Assembly: GCA_016708585.1 (NCBI GenBank)
Contig: JADJFK010000013.1
Location: forward strand, 124,001-188,000
Direction of reading: 5' to 3'
DNA: 64,000 nt
Source of the DNA: Sulfuritalea sp.
Lineage (GTDB): Bacteria > Pseudomonadota > Gammaproteobacteria > Burkholderiales > Rhodocyclaceae
The first letter of the stretch is position 1. Every line of letters begins with the position of its first letter. Both the position numbers and the translations under genes were made by a program. This document shows positions 7,681 through 17,523 of this stretch, one piece after another. Below the pieces are notes generated by a model. That model made no database searches. It was not told the origin of the DNA and saw nothing but the letters and a program-made list of their open reading frames with translations.

Positions 7681-8999
7681 GCGCCTTCCGCGACGCCAGC
7701 GCCCGCCGGCGCCTCCTTGCGGCCGACCAGCCGATACACCGTCATGTTGCCCTTGCCCTTGAGGTAGATGGTCTGCGGCTCGTGGAATTCGAACTGTGGC
7801 GACAGGCGGTGGTAGGTCGTGGTGTCGCACTGGATCATGCCGGGGACGCCTTCGGAGGTGATGCGGCTGGCGATGTTGACGGTGTCGCCCCAGAGATCGT
7901 AGATGAACTTCTTCTTGCCCAGCACGCCGGCGACGATCGGGCCGGTGCCGATGCCGATGCGGACTTCCAGGTGCGAAGCATTGACCGAAAAGTCGCGGCG
8001 CAGCAGGTCGCGCATGGCAATCGCCATGTCGGCGATGGCGGCCGAATAGTCGTCGACTTCCTCATTGAGGCCGCCGGCGACCATGTAGGCATCGCCGATA
8101 GTCTTGATTTTTTCCAGCCCGTGCTGTTCCGCCAGTTCGTCGAAGGCGGAGAAGATCCGGTTCAGCATGGCGAATACCTGGGACGGCGACATGTTGGTGG
8201 CCACCTGGGTGAAGTTCACGATGTCGGCAAACATGACGGTGACATCGGCAAAACCGTCGGCGATGGTCTTGTCCGAGCTCTTCAGGCGGTCCGCGATGGG
8301 TGCGGGAAGAATGTTGAGCAGCAGCTTTTCGGAGCGCTCCTGCTCGACCAGGATCTGCCGATGGGCTTGCTCGAGGCTCTTCTGCGCCTTGCGCTTTTCG
8401 GCGATCGAAAGGCGCAGCAGCATGTAGATGATGGTCGACACCGAAATGAAGTTGAGCGTGAAAAAGACCAGCGTGGTGCGTACCGGCACACTGGCCTTCT
8501 GTGCGACCAGCGAATAGTCGACGAGATACAGATCGACCACGCCGGATACCGCGGTAAGCACCACCCAAGCGATGAACCAGCCGACCGATTGGCTCACGCC
8601 GATGCAAAGAATGGCGCCGACAGGGGCCAGCAGGGCCCAAAGCAGGACGCCGCTGGTGGTGATGAGGGTCCCGCCGAGCCATTGCGCGACGAAGGGCAGG
8701 AACAGGAACAGGCCGAGCTGGCTGATGCGGAAAAACTCGAAATTCCGCGACATGATGTAGAGCAGCATGTTGCCGGCCAGCAGAAGCTGGAAGGCAAAGG
8801 GCACGGTATAGGAGAACTGGGGCCCGAGAATCGAGTAGATGGCCACCCAGAGGATGATCCCGACGCTCGCCAGTCCGGTGGCGAGCATCAGCAGGGACTT
8901 GTTCAGGCGCAACTCTTCGCTGTCGTCCGGTTCGATGCCGGCGTTTTGCAGCCTTCTCCAAAAACCGGAAGGCGTGCCGTCTGATTCGGTAGCTGTCAT
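7677..8999 (-). CDS. Membrane class III adenylate/guanylate cyclase
   Basis: The 440-residue protein has about six N-terminal transmembrane segments (residues about 35-200), a short helical linker (EKRKAQKSLEQAHRQILVEQ) and a C-terminal class III cyclase domain (about 240-425). Metal and substrate elements are visible: VTVMFADIVNFT (first metal Asp), KIKTIGDAYMVAGGL (Lys plus second metal Asp) and KKFIYDLWGDTVNIASR (Asp-Asn-Arg region). These favour an active enzyme making cAMP, with cGMP the alternative. ATG at 8999 is preferred to an upstream TTG at 9032. The membrane part resembles the six-helix integral membrane receptors of bacterial cyclases. Two genes with cyclic-nucleotide-binding folds lie elsewhere in this window. 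Confidence 0.87.
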   Translation of the reverse strand: MTATESDGTPSGFWRRLQNAGIEPDDSEELRLNKSLLMLATGLASVGIILWVAIYSILGPQFSYTVPFAFQLLLAGNMLLYIMSRNFEFFRISQLGLFLFLPFVAQWLGGTLITTSGVLLWALLAPVGAILCIGVSQSVGWFIAWVVLTAVSGVVDLYLVDYSLVAQKASVPVRTTLVFFTLNFISVSTIIYMLLRLSIAEKRKAQKSLEQAHRQILVEQERSEKLLLNILPAPIADRLKSSDKTIADGFADVTVMFADIVNFTQVATNMSPSQVFAMLNRIFSAFDELAEQHGLEKIKTIGDAYMVAGGLNEEVDDYSAAIADMAIAMRDLLRRDFSVNASHLEVRIGIGTGPIVAGVLGKKKFIYDLWGDTVNIASRITSEGVPGMIQCDTTTYHRLSPQFEFHEPQTIYLKGKGNMTVYRLVGRKEAPAGAGVAEGA

Positions 9000-9166
9000 G
9001 AAGCGACTTCGGGTGGGATGGTCGGCGGCCAATTGGTTCGCATATCGGAAGTGTCGCGGAATCGACAGTAATGGTCAAGAATGATCATCGGGGTTGCGCT
9101 TGCCGGGCAACGTCGGCGGCAGCGCTTTCTTGCTCGCCGGCGGAATTTGGTGTTGAATGCCGGCCC

Positions 9167-9550
9167 ATGGCCGAGGCGAAGAAATACGAAATTGCGGTTG
9201 CGGTGGCGACCCACTATATCGCGGAGCAGTCCGATCCGGCGATCAATCGCCATGTCTTCGGCTACACCGTTACCCTGAGCAACACCGGCACCGTGCCGGC
9301 ACAGCTGATTTCGCGGCACTGGATCATCACCGATGCCGAGGGCCACGTGCAGGAGGTGCGGGGCCTCGGCGTGGTGGGCCACCAGCCGCTGTTGGCGCCG
9401 GGGCAGAGCTTCGAGTATTCCAGCGGCTGCCAGCTGGCGACGCCGGTCGGCACGATGAAGGGCAGCTACCAGATGACCGCGGAGGACGGGGTGCAGTTCG
9501 CGGCGCCGATCGCCGAATTCGTCCTGTCCATGCCGCGCGTACTGCATTGA
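9167..9550 (+). CDS. apaG: ApaG family protein (Co2+/Mg2+ efflux-associated)
   Basis: This is a 127-residue single-domain protein of the ApaG/DUF525 family, a fibronectin-III-like fold. Diagnostic stretches are the strand VFGYTVTLSNTGTVPAQLIS, HWIITDAEGHVQEVRG.GVVGHQP and GTMKGSYQM, followed by FxxPIAEFVLS. The length equals E. coli ApaG (125). The biochemical role is unsettled; in enterobacteria it is genetically tied to Co2+ resistance and Mg2+ efflux. ATG at 9167 fits the family N-terminus. The downstream methyltransferase begins 46 bases after the stop. Confidence 0.93.
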   Translation: MAEAKKYEIAVAVATHYIAEQSDPAINRHVFGYTVTLSNTGTVPAQLISRHWIITDAEGHVQEVRGLGVVGHQPLLAPGQSFEYSSGCQLATPVGTMKGSYQMTAEDGVQFAAPIAEFVLSMPRVLH

Positions 9551-9596
9551 GTCCCGGCGCCCGCCTCATGAGTACCCGTCGCGCGCGCGTGAGCTT

Positions 9597-10235
9597 GTGA
9601 GGCCGGTTCTCAAACACAGCTATACGCTGGTTGCGCCGTTCTATGATGCCTTCCTTTCCGCCGCCACGCGCGGTGCCCGCAAGCGCAGCCTGGCGGCGCT
9701 CGACGCAGGACCGCCACGCGACGTGCTGCTGCTCGGCGTCGGGACGGGGCTCGACCTGCCCCATCTGCCCGTCCGGCATCGGTATGTCGGGCTCGACCTG
9801 ACTGCCGCAATGCTCAGGCGCGCCCGTCCGCGTGCCGTGGGCCTGCGCTTCACGCCCTTGCGCGGCGACGTCCAGCGCCTGCCGTTTCGTGACGCCAGCT
9901 TCGACGTTGCGGTCCTGCACCTGATCCTCGCCGTGGTGCCATCGCCGACTTTTTGCCTGGCCGAAGCGGTGCGCGTATTGAAGCCCGGCGGGACGCTGCT
10001 GGTGTTCGACAAGTTTCTGCGCCGCGGTGAAACCGGCTGGAAGCGCATTCTCAATCCGCTGACGCGCCATGTGGCGACCCGCCTCGACGTGGTTTTCGAA
10101 GACGTGCTGGAAGCCGTTGGCGGCCTCGACGTAAGCGCCAACGAAGCGGCGCTGGCCTCGGGCTGGTTCCGGCTGATCCGGCTCGAGAAGCCGAAACCCG
10201 CTGGAACCGGGGACGAGCGGGCCCCGGCAGCCTGA
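9597..10235 (+). CDS. Class I SAM-dependent methyltransferase, UbiE/phospholipid N-methyltransferase type
   Basis: The 212-residue product starts with GTG at 9597. It has the Rossmann motif I DVLLLGVGTGLDLPHL, the acidic motif YVGLDLTAAMLRRAR, motif II RDASFDVAVLHLILAVVP and the post-motif VRVLKPGGTLLVFDKFLR. This combination is shared by UbiE/MenG and by bacterial phosphatidylethanolamine N-methyltransferases (PmtA). The LILAVVPSP segment in place of the usual TLxxVPDP resembles PmtA-like members. Substrate unknown; a membrane lipid or quinone intermediate is a reasonable guess. The gene lies between apaG and grxD on the same strand. Confidence 0.75.
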   Translation: MRPVLKHSYTLVAPFYDAFLSAATRGARKRSLAALDAGPPRDVLLLGVGTGLDLPHLPVRHRYVGLDLTAAMLRRARPRAVGLRFTPLRGDVQRLPFRDASFDVAVLHLILAVVPSPTFCLAEAVRVLKPGGTLLVFDKFLRRGETGWKRILNPLTRHVATRLDVVFEDVLEAVGGLDVSANEAALASGWFRLIRLEKPKPAGTGDERAPAA

Positions 10236-10262
10236 CGGCCGAAGTCCGGGGATCGGTAGCCG

Positions 10263-10292
10263 TTGACCGCTTGGCATTCGCACCGTTAGAAT
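10263..10292 (+). promoter_or_regulatory. Sigma-70 promoter for grxD
   Basis: -35 TTGACC and -10 TAGAAT are separated by 18 bases. The -10 lies 39 bases before the grxD ATG, giving a leader of about 30 bases. Confidence 0.6.
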
Positions 10293-10331
10293 ATCCTGAC
10301 TTATTTACTCAACTATTTTTTGGAATCCATC

Positions 10332-10655
10332 ATGGACATCAAGCAGAGAATTCACGATACCGTTACCGGCAATCCCGTCGTGCTCTACATGAAGGGCAAC
10401 AGGCAGTTCCCCCAATGCGGTTTTTCGGCGCGTGCGGTGCAGATCCTGCAGGCTTGCGGCGTCAAGGACTTCGTCACGGTCGATGTGCTGGCCGACCCGG
10501 AAGTGCGGCAGGGGGTCAAGGACTACGCCAACTGGCCGACCGTTCCCCAGCTCTATATCGGCGGCGAGTTCGTCGGCGGCAGCGACATCATGACGGAGAT
10601 GTACCAGTCGGGCGAACTGCAAAAGCAGCTGGAGCCGATCGTCAAAGCCGCCTGA
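10332..10655 (+). CDS. grxD: Monothiol glutaredoxin Grx4 (GrxD)
   Basis: The 107-residue product is the single-domain CGFS glutaredoxin. The active site reads KGNRQFPQCGFSARAVQIL; further family markers are NWPTVPQLYIGGEFVGGSDI and the C-terminal GELQ motif. These proteins bind and transfer [2Fe-2S] clusters with glutathione and BolA partners. The residue before PQCGFS is F, where most homologues have TPxCGFS or SPxCGFS (here RQFPQCGFS), a mild deviation. ATG at 10332 is preferred to an upstream TTG at 10320. It ends two bases before the convergent fructosamine kinase gene stops. Confidence 0.94.
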   Translation: MDIKQRIHDTVTGNPVVLYMKGNRQFPQCGFSARAVQILQACGVKDFVTVDVLADPEVRQGVKDYANWPTVPQLYIGGEFVGGSDIMTEMYQSGELQKQLEPIVKAA

Positions 10656-10656
10656 G

Positions 10657-11555
10657 TCAGCGCTTCAGCCCGGCCAGCAGAGCGTCGATCATGCGCTGCG
10701 CCTGCCCCAGGTAGGCGCTGCCGAACAGGTTGAAGTGGTTGAGGATGTGGTACAGATTGTAGAGCGGCTTGCGCGACTCATAGCCTGAATCGAGCGGCCA
10801 CGCGGCCCGGTAGGCGGCATGGAAGCTGATGGGAAAGCCGCCGAACAGTTCCGTCATGGCGACGTCCGCCTCGCGGTCGCCGTAGTAGCAGGCCGGATCG
10901 AAGATCACCGGGACACCGTCGCGGGTTTGCGCGACATTGCCCGACCACAGGTCGCCATGCAGCAGGCTGGGCGCCGGCCGGTAATCGATGAAGAGGCCGC
11001 CGATGCGGTCGATCACTGCGTGGCCTTTGGCCAGCAGAGACCGGTCCATGCCGTTTTTCAGCGCGAGTTCCAGTTGCGGCCGCAGCCGGCGGTCGCCGAA
11101 GAAATGCGGCCAGGAGGGGTGCGGCGCGTTGTCTTGCGGCGTTGCGCCGATGAAATTGTCTGCCGCCCAGCCGAACGCATCCCCGCGGACCCGATGCAGC
11201 TTTGCCAGTGCCGCGCCGAGCTTCGCTCCTGCGTTCTGATCCAGGGCTTTCAGTTCAAGATGTTCGAGCACCAGGAATGCCTCGCCGGCGGCCTGCCCCA
11301 GCGTGATGAAAGTCGGCGTCGCCACCACGGCGGCGGCCGACAGTTCGCGCAAACCTCGCGCTTCGGCGGCAAACATGGGGGCCGCGGCAACCGGGCCGGT
11401 TTTTACGAAGTAGTGGCGGAGTTCGTCATCGAGATGCCATGCGCGATGGATCGAACCGCCGCTGACGGCCTTGACCGACAAAGCCTTGAACGGCGTCCCG
11501 GTGCACTCGCCGATTGCCGCCGCAATCGAATCGAACCCGGCGCCGAAGTCAATCG

Positions 11556-11559
<4 letters not shown>
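10657..11559 (-). CDS. Fructosamine kinase family protein
   Basis: The 300-residue product belongs to the fructosamine-3-kinase / ketosamine-3-kinase branch of the APH fold, which phosphorylates sugar adducts on protein lysines so that they can fall off. Visible markers are the N-terminal VSGGSIHRAWHL, LVLEHLEL, the catalytic loop PSLLHGDLWSGNVAQT and VIFDPACYYGDREADVAM. Start: no ATG is suitably placed; TTG at 11559 overlaps the stop of the upstream kinase gene (TTGA), giving the expected family length and implying coupled translation. Target adducts unknown. It closes the argH / Ser-Thr kinase / fructosamine kinase string. Confidence 0.85.
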
Positions 11560-12869
<1,310 letters not shown>

Positions 12870-12872
12870 CGC

Positions 12873-14276
12873 TCATAGCCGCGCGCGGGCGCGGGCGATG
12901 GCAGCCCTGACCTGACCGGGTGCGGTGCCTCCCAAATGGTTGCGGGCGGCGAGCGAGCCGGCCACCGTGAGCACCGCGAAGGCGTCCCCGCCAACCAGCG
13001 GCGAAAACGCCCGCAACTCGTCGAGCGTCAGGTCCGCGAGGTCGCAATCGCGTTCCTCACAGGTGCGGACGGCGCGCGCGACGACTTCGTGCGCGTCGCG
13101 GAACGGCAGTCCCTTCTTGACCAGATAGTCGGCCAGGTCCGTGGCCGTGGCGTAGCCCTGGCGCAGGGCTGCGGCCATGGCCTGGGGCTTGACCCGAATG
13201 CCGGGGACCAGGTCGGCGAAGATGCGCAGCGTGTCGATCAGCGTGTCCGCGGTGTCGAACAGGGGCTCCTTGTCCTCCTGATTGTCCTTGTTGTAAGCCA
13301 GCGGCTGGCCCTTCATGAGCAGCAGCAGGGCCATCAGATGGCCGACGACGCGGCCGGTCTTGCCGCGCGCCAGTTCCGGCACGTCCGGGTTCTTCTTCTG
13401 CGGCATGATCGACGAGCCGGTGCAGAAGCGGTCGGCGAGGTCGATGAATCCCACGCGCGGGTTCATCCACAGGATCAGTTCTTCCGAAAAACGCGAGACA
13501 TGGGTCATGACCAGCGCTGCCGCGCCGCAGAATTCGATGGCGAAATCGCGGTCGGACACCGCATCCAGCGAGTTTTCGCACACGGACTCGAAGCCGAGTT
13601 CGCGCGCCACGGCCTCGCGGTCGATCGGGAAAGTGGTGCCGGCCAGTGCCGCGGCGCCTAGCGGCAGCCGATTGACGCGGCGGCGGCAGTCGGCAAAGCG
13701 CTCGCGGTCGCGGCGCAGCATTTCGAAATAGGCCAGCAGGTGGTGGCCGAAGGTGACCGGCTGCGCCACCTGCAAATGCGTGAAGCCGGGGAGCGGCGTG
13801 TCGGCGTGTGCTTCGGCCGCATCGATCAGCGCGGCCTGGAGATTGCGCAGCAGGCCGTCGATCTCGTCGATGGTGTCACGCAGCCAGAGCCGGATGTCGG
13901 TAGCCACCTGGTCATTGCGCGAGCGGCCGGTGTGCAGCCGCTTGCCGGCTTCGCCGACGAGCGCGGTGAGGCGCTTCTCGATGTTCAGATGCACATCCTC
14001 GTCATCGAGGTTCCAGTTGAAACTGCCGGCCTCGATTTCTGCGGTGATGCTGGCCATGCCCTGCTCGATGGACTGCAGATCAGCCGCTGCGATGATGCCT
14101 TGGGCAGTGAGCATCCGCGCGTGCGCAAGCGACGCCCGGATGTCCTGCCGCCACATGCGTTGATCGAAGAATACGGAGGCGGTATAGCGCTTCACCAGGT
14201 CGGAAACGGGTTCCGCGAAGCGGCCCGACCAGGCCGCCGGGCTTGTTTGAGGAGCGGGAAGTTTTGGGCTTGTCAT
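12873..14276 (-). CDS. argH: Argininosuccinate lyase
   Basis: ArgH splits argininosuccinate into arginine and fumarate, the last step of arginine synthesis. The 467-residue protein has the fumarase/aspartase superfamily signature GSSIMPQKKNPDVPEL with the catalytic serine loop, the HTGRSRNDQVATD motif, and the PLPGFTHLQVAQPVTFGHHL region carrying the catalytic histidine. Length is as usual (about 460). The start is MTSPKLP. It appears to head a minus-strand operon with the Ser/Thr kinase 3 bases downstream, an unusual partner for an arginine gene. A 283-base gap upstream separates it from ispB, which runs the other way. Confidence 0.97.
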   Translation of the reverse strand: MTSPKLPAPQTSPAAWSGRFAEPVSDLVKRYTASVFFDQRMWRQDIRASLAHARMLTAQGIIAAADLQSIEQGMASITAEIEAGSFNWNLDDEDVHLNIEKRLTALVGEAGKRLHTGRSRNDQVATDIRLWLRDTIDEIDGLLRNLQAALIDAAEAHADTPLPGFTHLQVAQPVTFGHHLLAYFEMLRRDRERFADCRRRVNRLPLGAAALAGTTFPIDREAVARELGFESVCENSLDAVSDRDFAIEFCGAAALVMTHVSRFSEELILWMNPRVGFIDLADRFCTGSSIMPQKKNPDVPELARGKTGRVVGHLMALLLLMKGQPLAYNKDNQEDKEPLFDTADTLIDTLRIFADLVPGIRVKPQAMAAALRQGYATATDLADYLVKKGLPFRDAHEVVARAVRTCEERDCDLADLTLDELRAFSPLVGGDAFAVLTVAGSLAARNHLGGTAPGQVRAAIARARARL

Positions 14277-14501
14277 ATTTTTGCGGCCATGTCAGCGGGC
14301 GATGAAGGCGGTAAAAGCACTGGAAAATCAATGGCGACAGGCTTTTTGCTCAAGCGCGGAGTATAAGGTAAAAGCCCGCGTCGCCGACGTGCTGCGGAAT
14401 TGTGAATGTCATCAGGCGGGGCGGACCGCGCGCTGCTTTGTAGGGATCGGAAGATCGGCCGGTGAAGGCGGGTGCGAGGTGTGTCACCGATCCGTCCTGC
14501 G

Positions 14502-14530
14502 TTGACGCCGGCACAGTGCCCGCCTAACAT
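14502..14530 (+). promoter_or_regulatory. Sigma-70 promoter for ispB
   Basis: TTGACG and TAACAT are spaced by exactly 17 bases; the -10 ends 29 bases before the GTG start of ispB. The best promoter-like element in the argH-ispB gap. Confidence 0.6.
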
Positions 14531-14559
14531 CGCGGCTTTGCATCGACACTTGATCCGCC

Positions 14560-15528
14560 GTGAACTTCGCCAGCCTGTATGCCCCGATTGACGCCGACAT
14601 GCGCGCGGTTGACGCCGTCGTCAGGGCGCGACTGCATTCGGAGGTGGCGCTGGTGCGCCAGGTTGCCGAGTACATCATCGCGGCCGGCGGCAAGCGCATG
14701 CGACCGGCGTTGGTGCTGCTTGCCGCCGGCGCCTGCGGATACTCCGGAACCCGCCATCACGACCTGGCGGCGGTAGTCGAGTTCATTCACACCGCGACCC
14801 TGTTGCATGACGATGTTGTCGACGAGTCCTCGCTGCGTCGAGGCCGTGATACCGCCAATGCGGTTTTCGGCAATCCGGCCAGCGTGCTGGTGGGCGATTT
14901 CCTTTATTCGCGCGCCTTCCAGATCATGGTCGGCGCCGGCAGCATGCGCGTGATGCAGGTGCTCGCTGACGCGACAAACGTCATTGCCGAAGGCGAGGTA
15001 CTGCAGTTGATGAACTGCCGCAACGCCGATATCGGAATCGATGCCTACCTTCAGGTAATTCGCTACAAGACGGCCAAGCTTTTCGAGGCCGCCGGCCGGC
15101 TGGGAGCGATCCTCGGCGAGGCGAACCCGGAAATCGAGACGGCGCTGGCGGACTATGGCATGCACCTGGGCACGGCATTCCAGCTGATCGACGACGTACT
15201 CGACTACTCGGGTCAGGAAGCCGAAACCGGCAAGCACCTTGGCGACGACCTGGCCGAAGGCAAGCCGACCCTGCCCTTGATCCATGCCATCCATCACGGC
15301 ACGCCGGAACAGGCGGCGCTGGTCCGGGCTGCGATTGAAACCGCCAGCAGTGACCGTTTTGCCGAAGTCCTTGTGGCAGTGCGCTCCTGTGGTGCGCTCG
15401 ATGCGGCGCGTCGACATGGCTTGGCTGAGGCCGCCAAAGCCAAAGCGGCGCTGGCGCCTTTGCCGGAATCAAAGTTCAGGGAAACACTGATACAATTGGC
15501 GGACTTCGCGGTGCAAAGAAGCTTTTGA
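14560..15528 (+). CDS. ispB: Octaprenyl diphosphate synthase (polyprenyl synthetase)
   Basis: IspB makes the C40-type side chain of ubiquinone by adding isopentenyl units to farnesyl diphosphate. The 322-residue product has both aspartate-rich motifs: LLHDDVVDESSLRRG (DDxxD, first) and FQLIDDVLDYSG (second), plus GGKRMRPAL near the N-terminus. The start is GTG at 14560, giving the normal family N-terminus. Chain length (octa versus solanesyl) cannot be read directly. The order ispB, tRNA-Pro, PP0621-type protein, pilS, pilR is conserved in many betaproteobacteria. Confidence 0.95.
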   Translation: MNFASLYAPIDADMRAVDAVVRARLHSEVALVRQVAEYIIAAGGKRMRPALVLLAAGACGYSGTRHHDLAAVVEFIHTATLLHDDVVDESSLRRGRDTANAVFGNPASVLVGDFLYSRAFQIMVGAGSMRVMQVLADATNVIAEGEVLQLMNCRNADIGIDAYLQVIRYKTAKLFEAAGRLGAILGEANPEIETALADYGMHLGTAFQLIDDVLDYSGQEAETGKHLGDDLAEGKPTLPLIHAIHHGTPEQAALVRAAIETASSDRFAEVLVAVRSCGALDAARRHGLAEAAKAKAALAPLPESKFRETLIQLADFAVQRSF

Positions 15529-15614
15529 TCACCGCGATGCTTGCAAGGATGACCTCACGGACCGAAACTTCAGGCCCGTTCCCGCAATGTCTTCCGTTGC
15601 CACCAACCTGCCGT

Positions 15615-15691
<77 letters not shown>

Positions 15692-15721
15692 TTTGCTGAC
15701 TGCTGCGGGGAGTTGAAGGCC

Positions 15722-15940
15722 GTGGCAAAGTTCCTGTTTTTTTTGGCCGTGATTGCCGTGATTTACGCGCTGGTGCGCGCGTCGAACCGGCGTGGCAGGC
15801 CCCCTCCCGCCGCACGCGGGCCCGAGCCGATGACGCGGTGCGCGCATTGCGGCCTTCATTTCCCCCGCGCCGAGGCGGTCTGCGGCGCCGGAGAGGATTT
15901 CTGCTGCGAGGACCATCGCCGGCTGGGGGTCCGCCTTTGA
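15722..15940 (+). CDS. PP0621 family small membrane protein with Cys-rich tail
   Basis: The 72-residue product has one N-terminal transmembrane helix (FLFFLAVIAVIYALV), a basic Pro-rich linker and a C-terminal CAHC..C...CC element (residues about 43-66) that looks like a small zinc-binding motif. Function is unknown, but it is found just before pilS in many betaproteobacteria. GTG at 15722 is preferred because GGGGAG lies 9 bases upstream; a TTG at 15713 would put that site too close. The stop overlaps the pilS start (TTGA). Confidence 0.8.
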   Translation: MAKFLFFLAVIAVIYALVRASNRRGRPPPAARGPEPMTRCAHCGLHFPRAEAVCGAGEDFCCEDHRRLGVRL

Positions 15941-17523
15941 GCGAGAAGGGTATTCCGGCCGCGGATGCCGGCGCGGACGATTCCTTCTGGCGCTCGTTGC
16001 GCTTTTTCACGATTTACCGCCTGTCGATTGCCGCACTGTTTCTGGTCGCGGCTCTCGCTTTCGGCGATACGATCAGCCTCGGAACGCAGGATGCCCGGCT
16101 GTTCGGTCGCGTCGCCGCGGTCTATCTCCTGCTGGCGGTCGGCTTTTTGGTCGTATTGCTGCGCCGGCCGCGGCGCTTCAATCTTCAGCTTTCGGCCCAG
16201 GTGGCGGTCGACGTCGCCGCTCTGACCTTGATGATGTTCGCCAGTGGCGGCCAGAAGAGCGGCATCGCCATGCTGCTCCTGGTGGTGGTCGCCGGCGCTG
16301 CGCTGGTGGGGCAGGGACGCATGACCCTGTTTTATGCAGCGCTGGCTTCGGTGGCGATGCTGCTCGAGGAAAGCTGGCGTGCACTGGCTCTGGAAGCCGA
16401 CCCGGCGGACTTCGTGCGTACCGGGATCATCTGCATCGCCTTTTTTGCCACGGCGATCATCGCCCGCCTGCTGGCGCGGCGGGTGGTTGCCAACGAAACG
16501 CTGGCAAGGGAACGGGGCAGGGAACTCGACGACCAGTTGCGGATCAGTGAGCGGATCATTCGCGATATGGAGGATGGCGTATTGGTGGTGGATGGCGACG
16601 GACGCGTACGATTGCTCAACCCGCGCGCCGAAGCCCTGCTCGGAGTCAAGGTTGCCGCGGGTACCGAACTGGCGGCCATGTCGCGCGCGTTGGCCAATCG
16701 CTACCGGATATGGAATGGCCAGCCCCTGGAAATGGTGGAGATGCTGCGACAGGAGGACGGACGCCTCTTGCGCGTTCGCTACGTACCCTCGACCGAGCTC
16801 GGGGGGCGCGCGCTGATTTACCTTGAGGACATGGAGCGGGTGCAATTGCAGGCACAGCAGCTGAAGCTTGCCGCACTTGGGCGATTGACCGCCAATATGG
16901 CGCACGAGATCCGGAATCCGCTGGCTGCGATCAGTCATGCTGCCGAACTCCTGGCCGAGGAAGACCGCGATCCCTTGCATACGCGTCTGGCCCGGATCAT
17001 TCATGACAATACCGGGCGCCTCAACCGGCTGGTGACCGAGGTCCTGGAACTTGGCCGTCGCGATCGCGCGCAACCGGAGCTGCTGCGCTGGCAGGCATTT
17101 CTATCCGGGTTCCTCGAGGAGCTGGCCTTGCACGATGCATCAGCCGGCCGGCGCGTCGAGGTCGGCCAGCTCGACGTCGAACTGCGTTTTGACCGCGGAC
17201 ACCTCTATCGCGTGCTGTGGAACCTCATGGGCAACGCGCTGCGCCACGCCAGCGACGCCGATCGGGCGGTGCGCCTTGAGGCGAGGCCGGCGCCGGCAAG
17301 CGGCAGAGTCGAGCTGCATGTCATCGACGATGGACCCGGCGTTGACGAGGCGCAACGCAACCAGGTATTCGAGCCGTTTTTTACCACGCATGGCGCGGGC
17401 ACGGGACTGGGGCTGTATATTGCGCGGGAATTGTGCGAGGCGAGCGGCGCCAGTCTCGAGCTGCTGGACGACGCCCCCGGCGCCCATTTCCGTATTTCGG
17501 CTGAAGGACTCGTATGCCAATGA
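15937..17523 (+). CDS. pilS: Sensor histidine kinase PilS
   Basis: PilS is the membrane kinase that phosphorylates PilR to control type IV pilin transcription. The 528-residue product has about six transmembrane segments in residues 15-185, a PAS-like domain around 205-290 (IRDMEDGVLVVDGDGRVRLLNPRAEALLGV), the His box LGRLTANMAHEIRNPLAAIS at about 325 and an HATPase_c domain with NLMGNALRHA, DDGPGVD and GAGTGLGLYIARE. The start is TTG at 15937, sharing bases with the upstream stop; this gives the conserved SLRFFTIYRL entry into helix 1. The ATG of pilR overlaps its stop. Confidence 0.93.
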   Translation: MSEKGIPAADAGADDSFWRSLRFFTIYRLSIAALFLVAALAFGDTISLGTQDARLFGRVAAVYLLLAVGFLVVLLRRPRRFNLQLSAQVAVDVAALTLMMFASGGQKSGIAMLLLVVVAGAALVGQGRMTLFYAALASVAMLLEESWRALALEADPADFVRTGIICIAFFATAIIARLLARRVVANETLARERGRELDDQLRISERIIRDMEDGVLVVDGDGRVRLLNPRAEALLGVKVAAGTELAAMSRALANRYRIWNGQPLEMVEMLRQEDGRLLRVRYVPSTELGGRALIYLEDMERVQLQAQQLKLAALGRLTANMAHEIRNPLAAISHAAELLAEEDRDPLHTRLARIIHDNTGRLNRLVTEVLELGRRDRAQPELLRWQAFLSGFLEELALHDASAGRRVEVGQLDVELRFDRGHLYRVLWNLMGNALRHASDADRAVRLEARPAPASGRVELHVIDDGPGVDEAQRNQVFEPFFTTHGAGTGLGLYIARELCEASGASLELLDDAPGAHFRISAEGLVCQ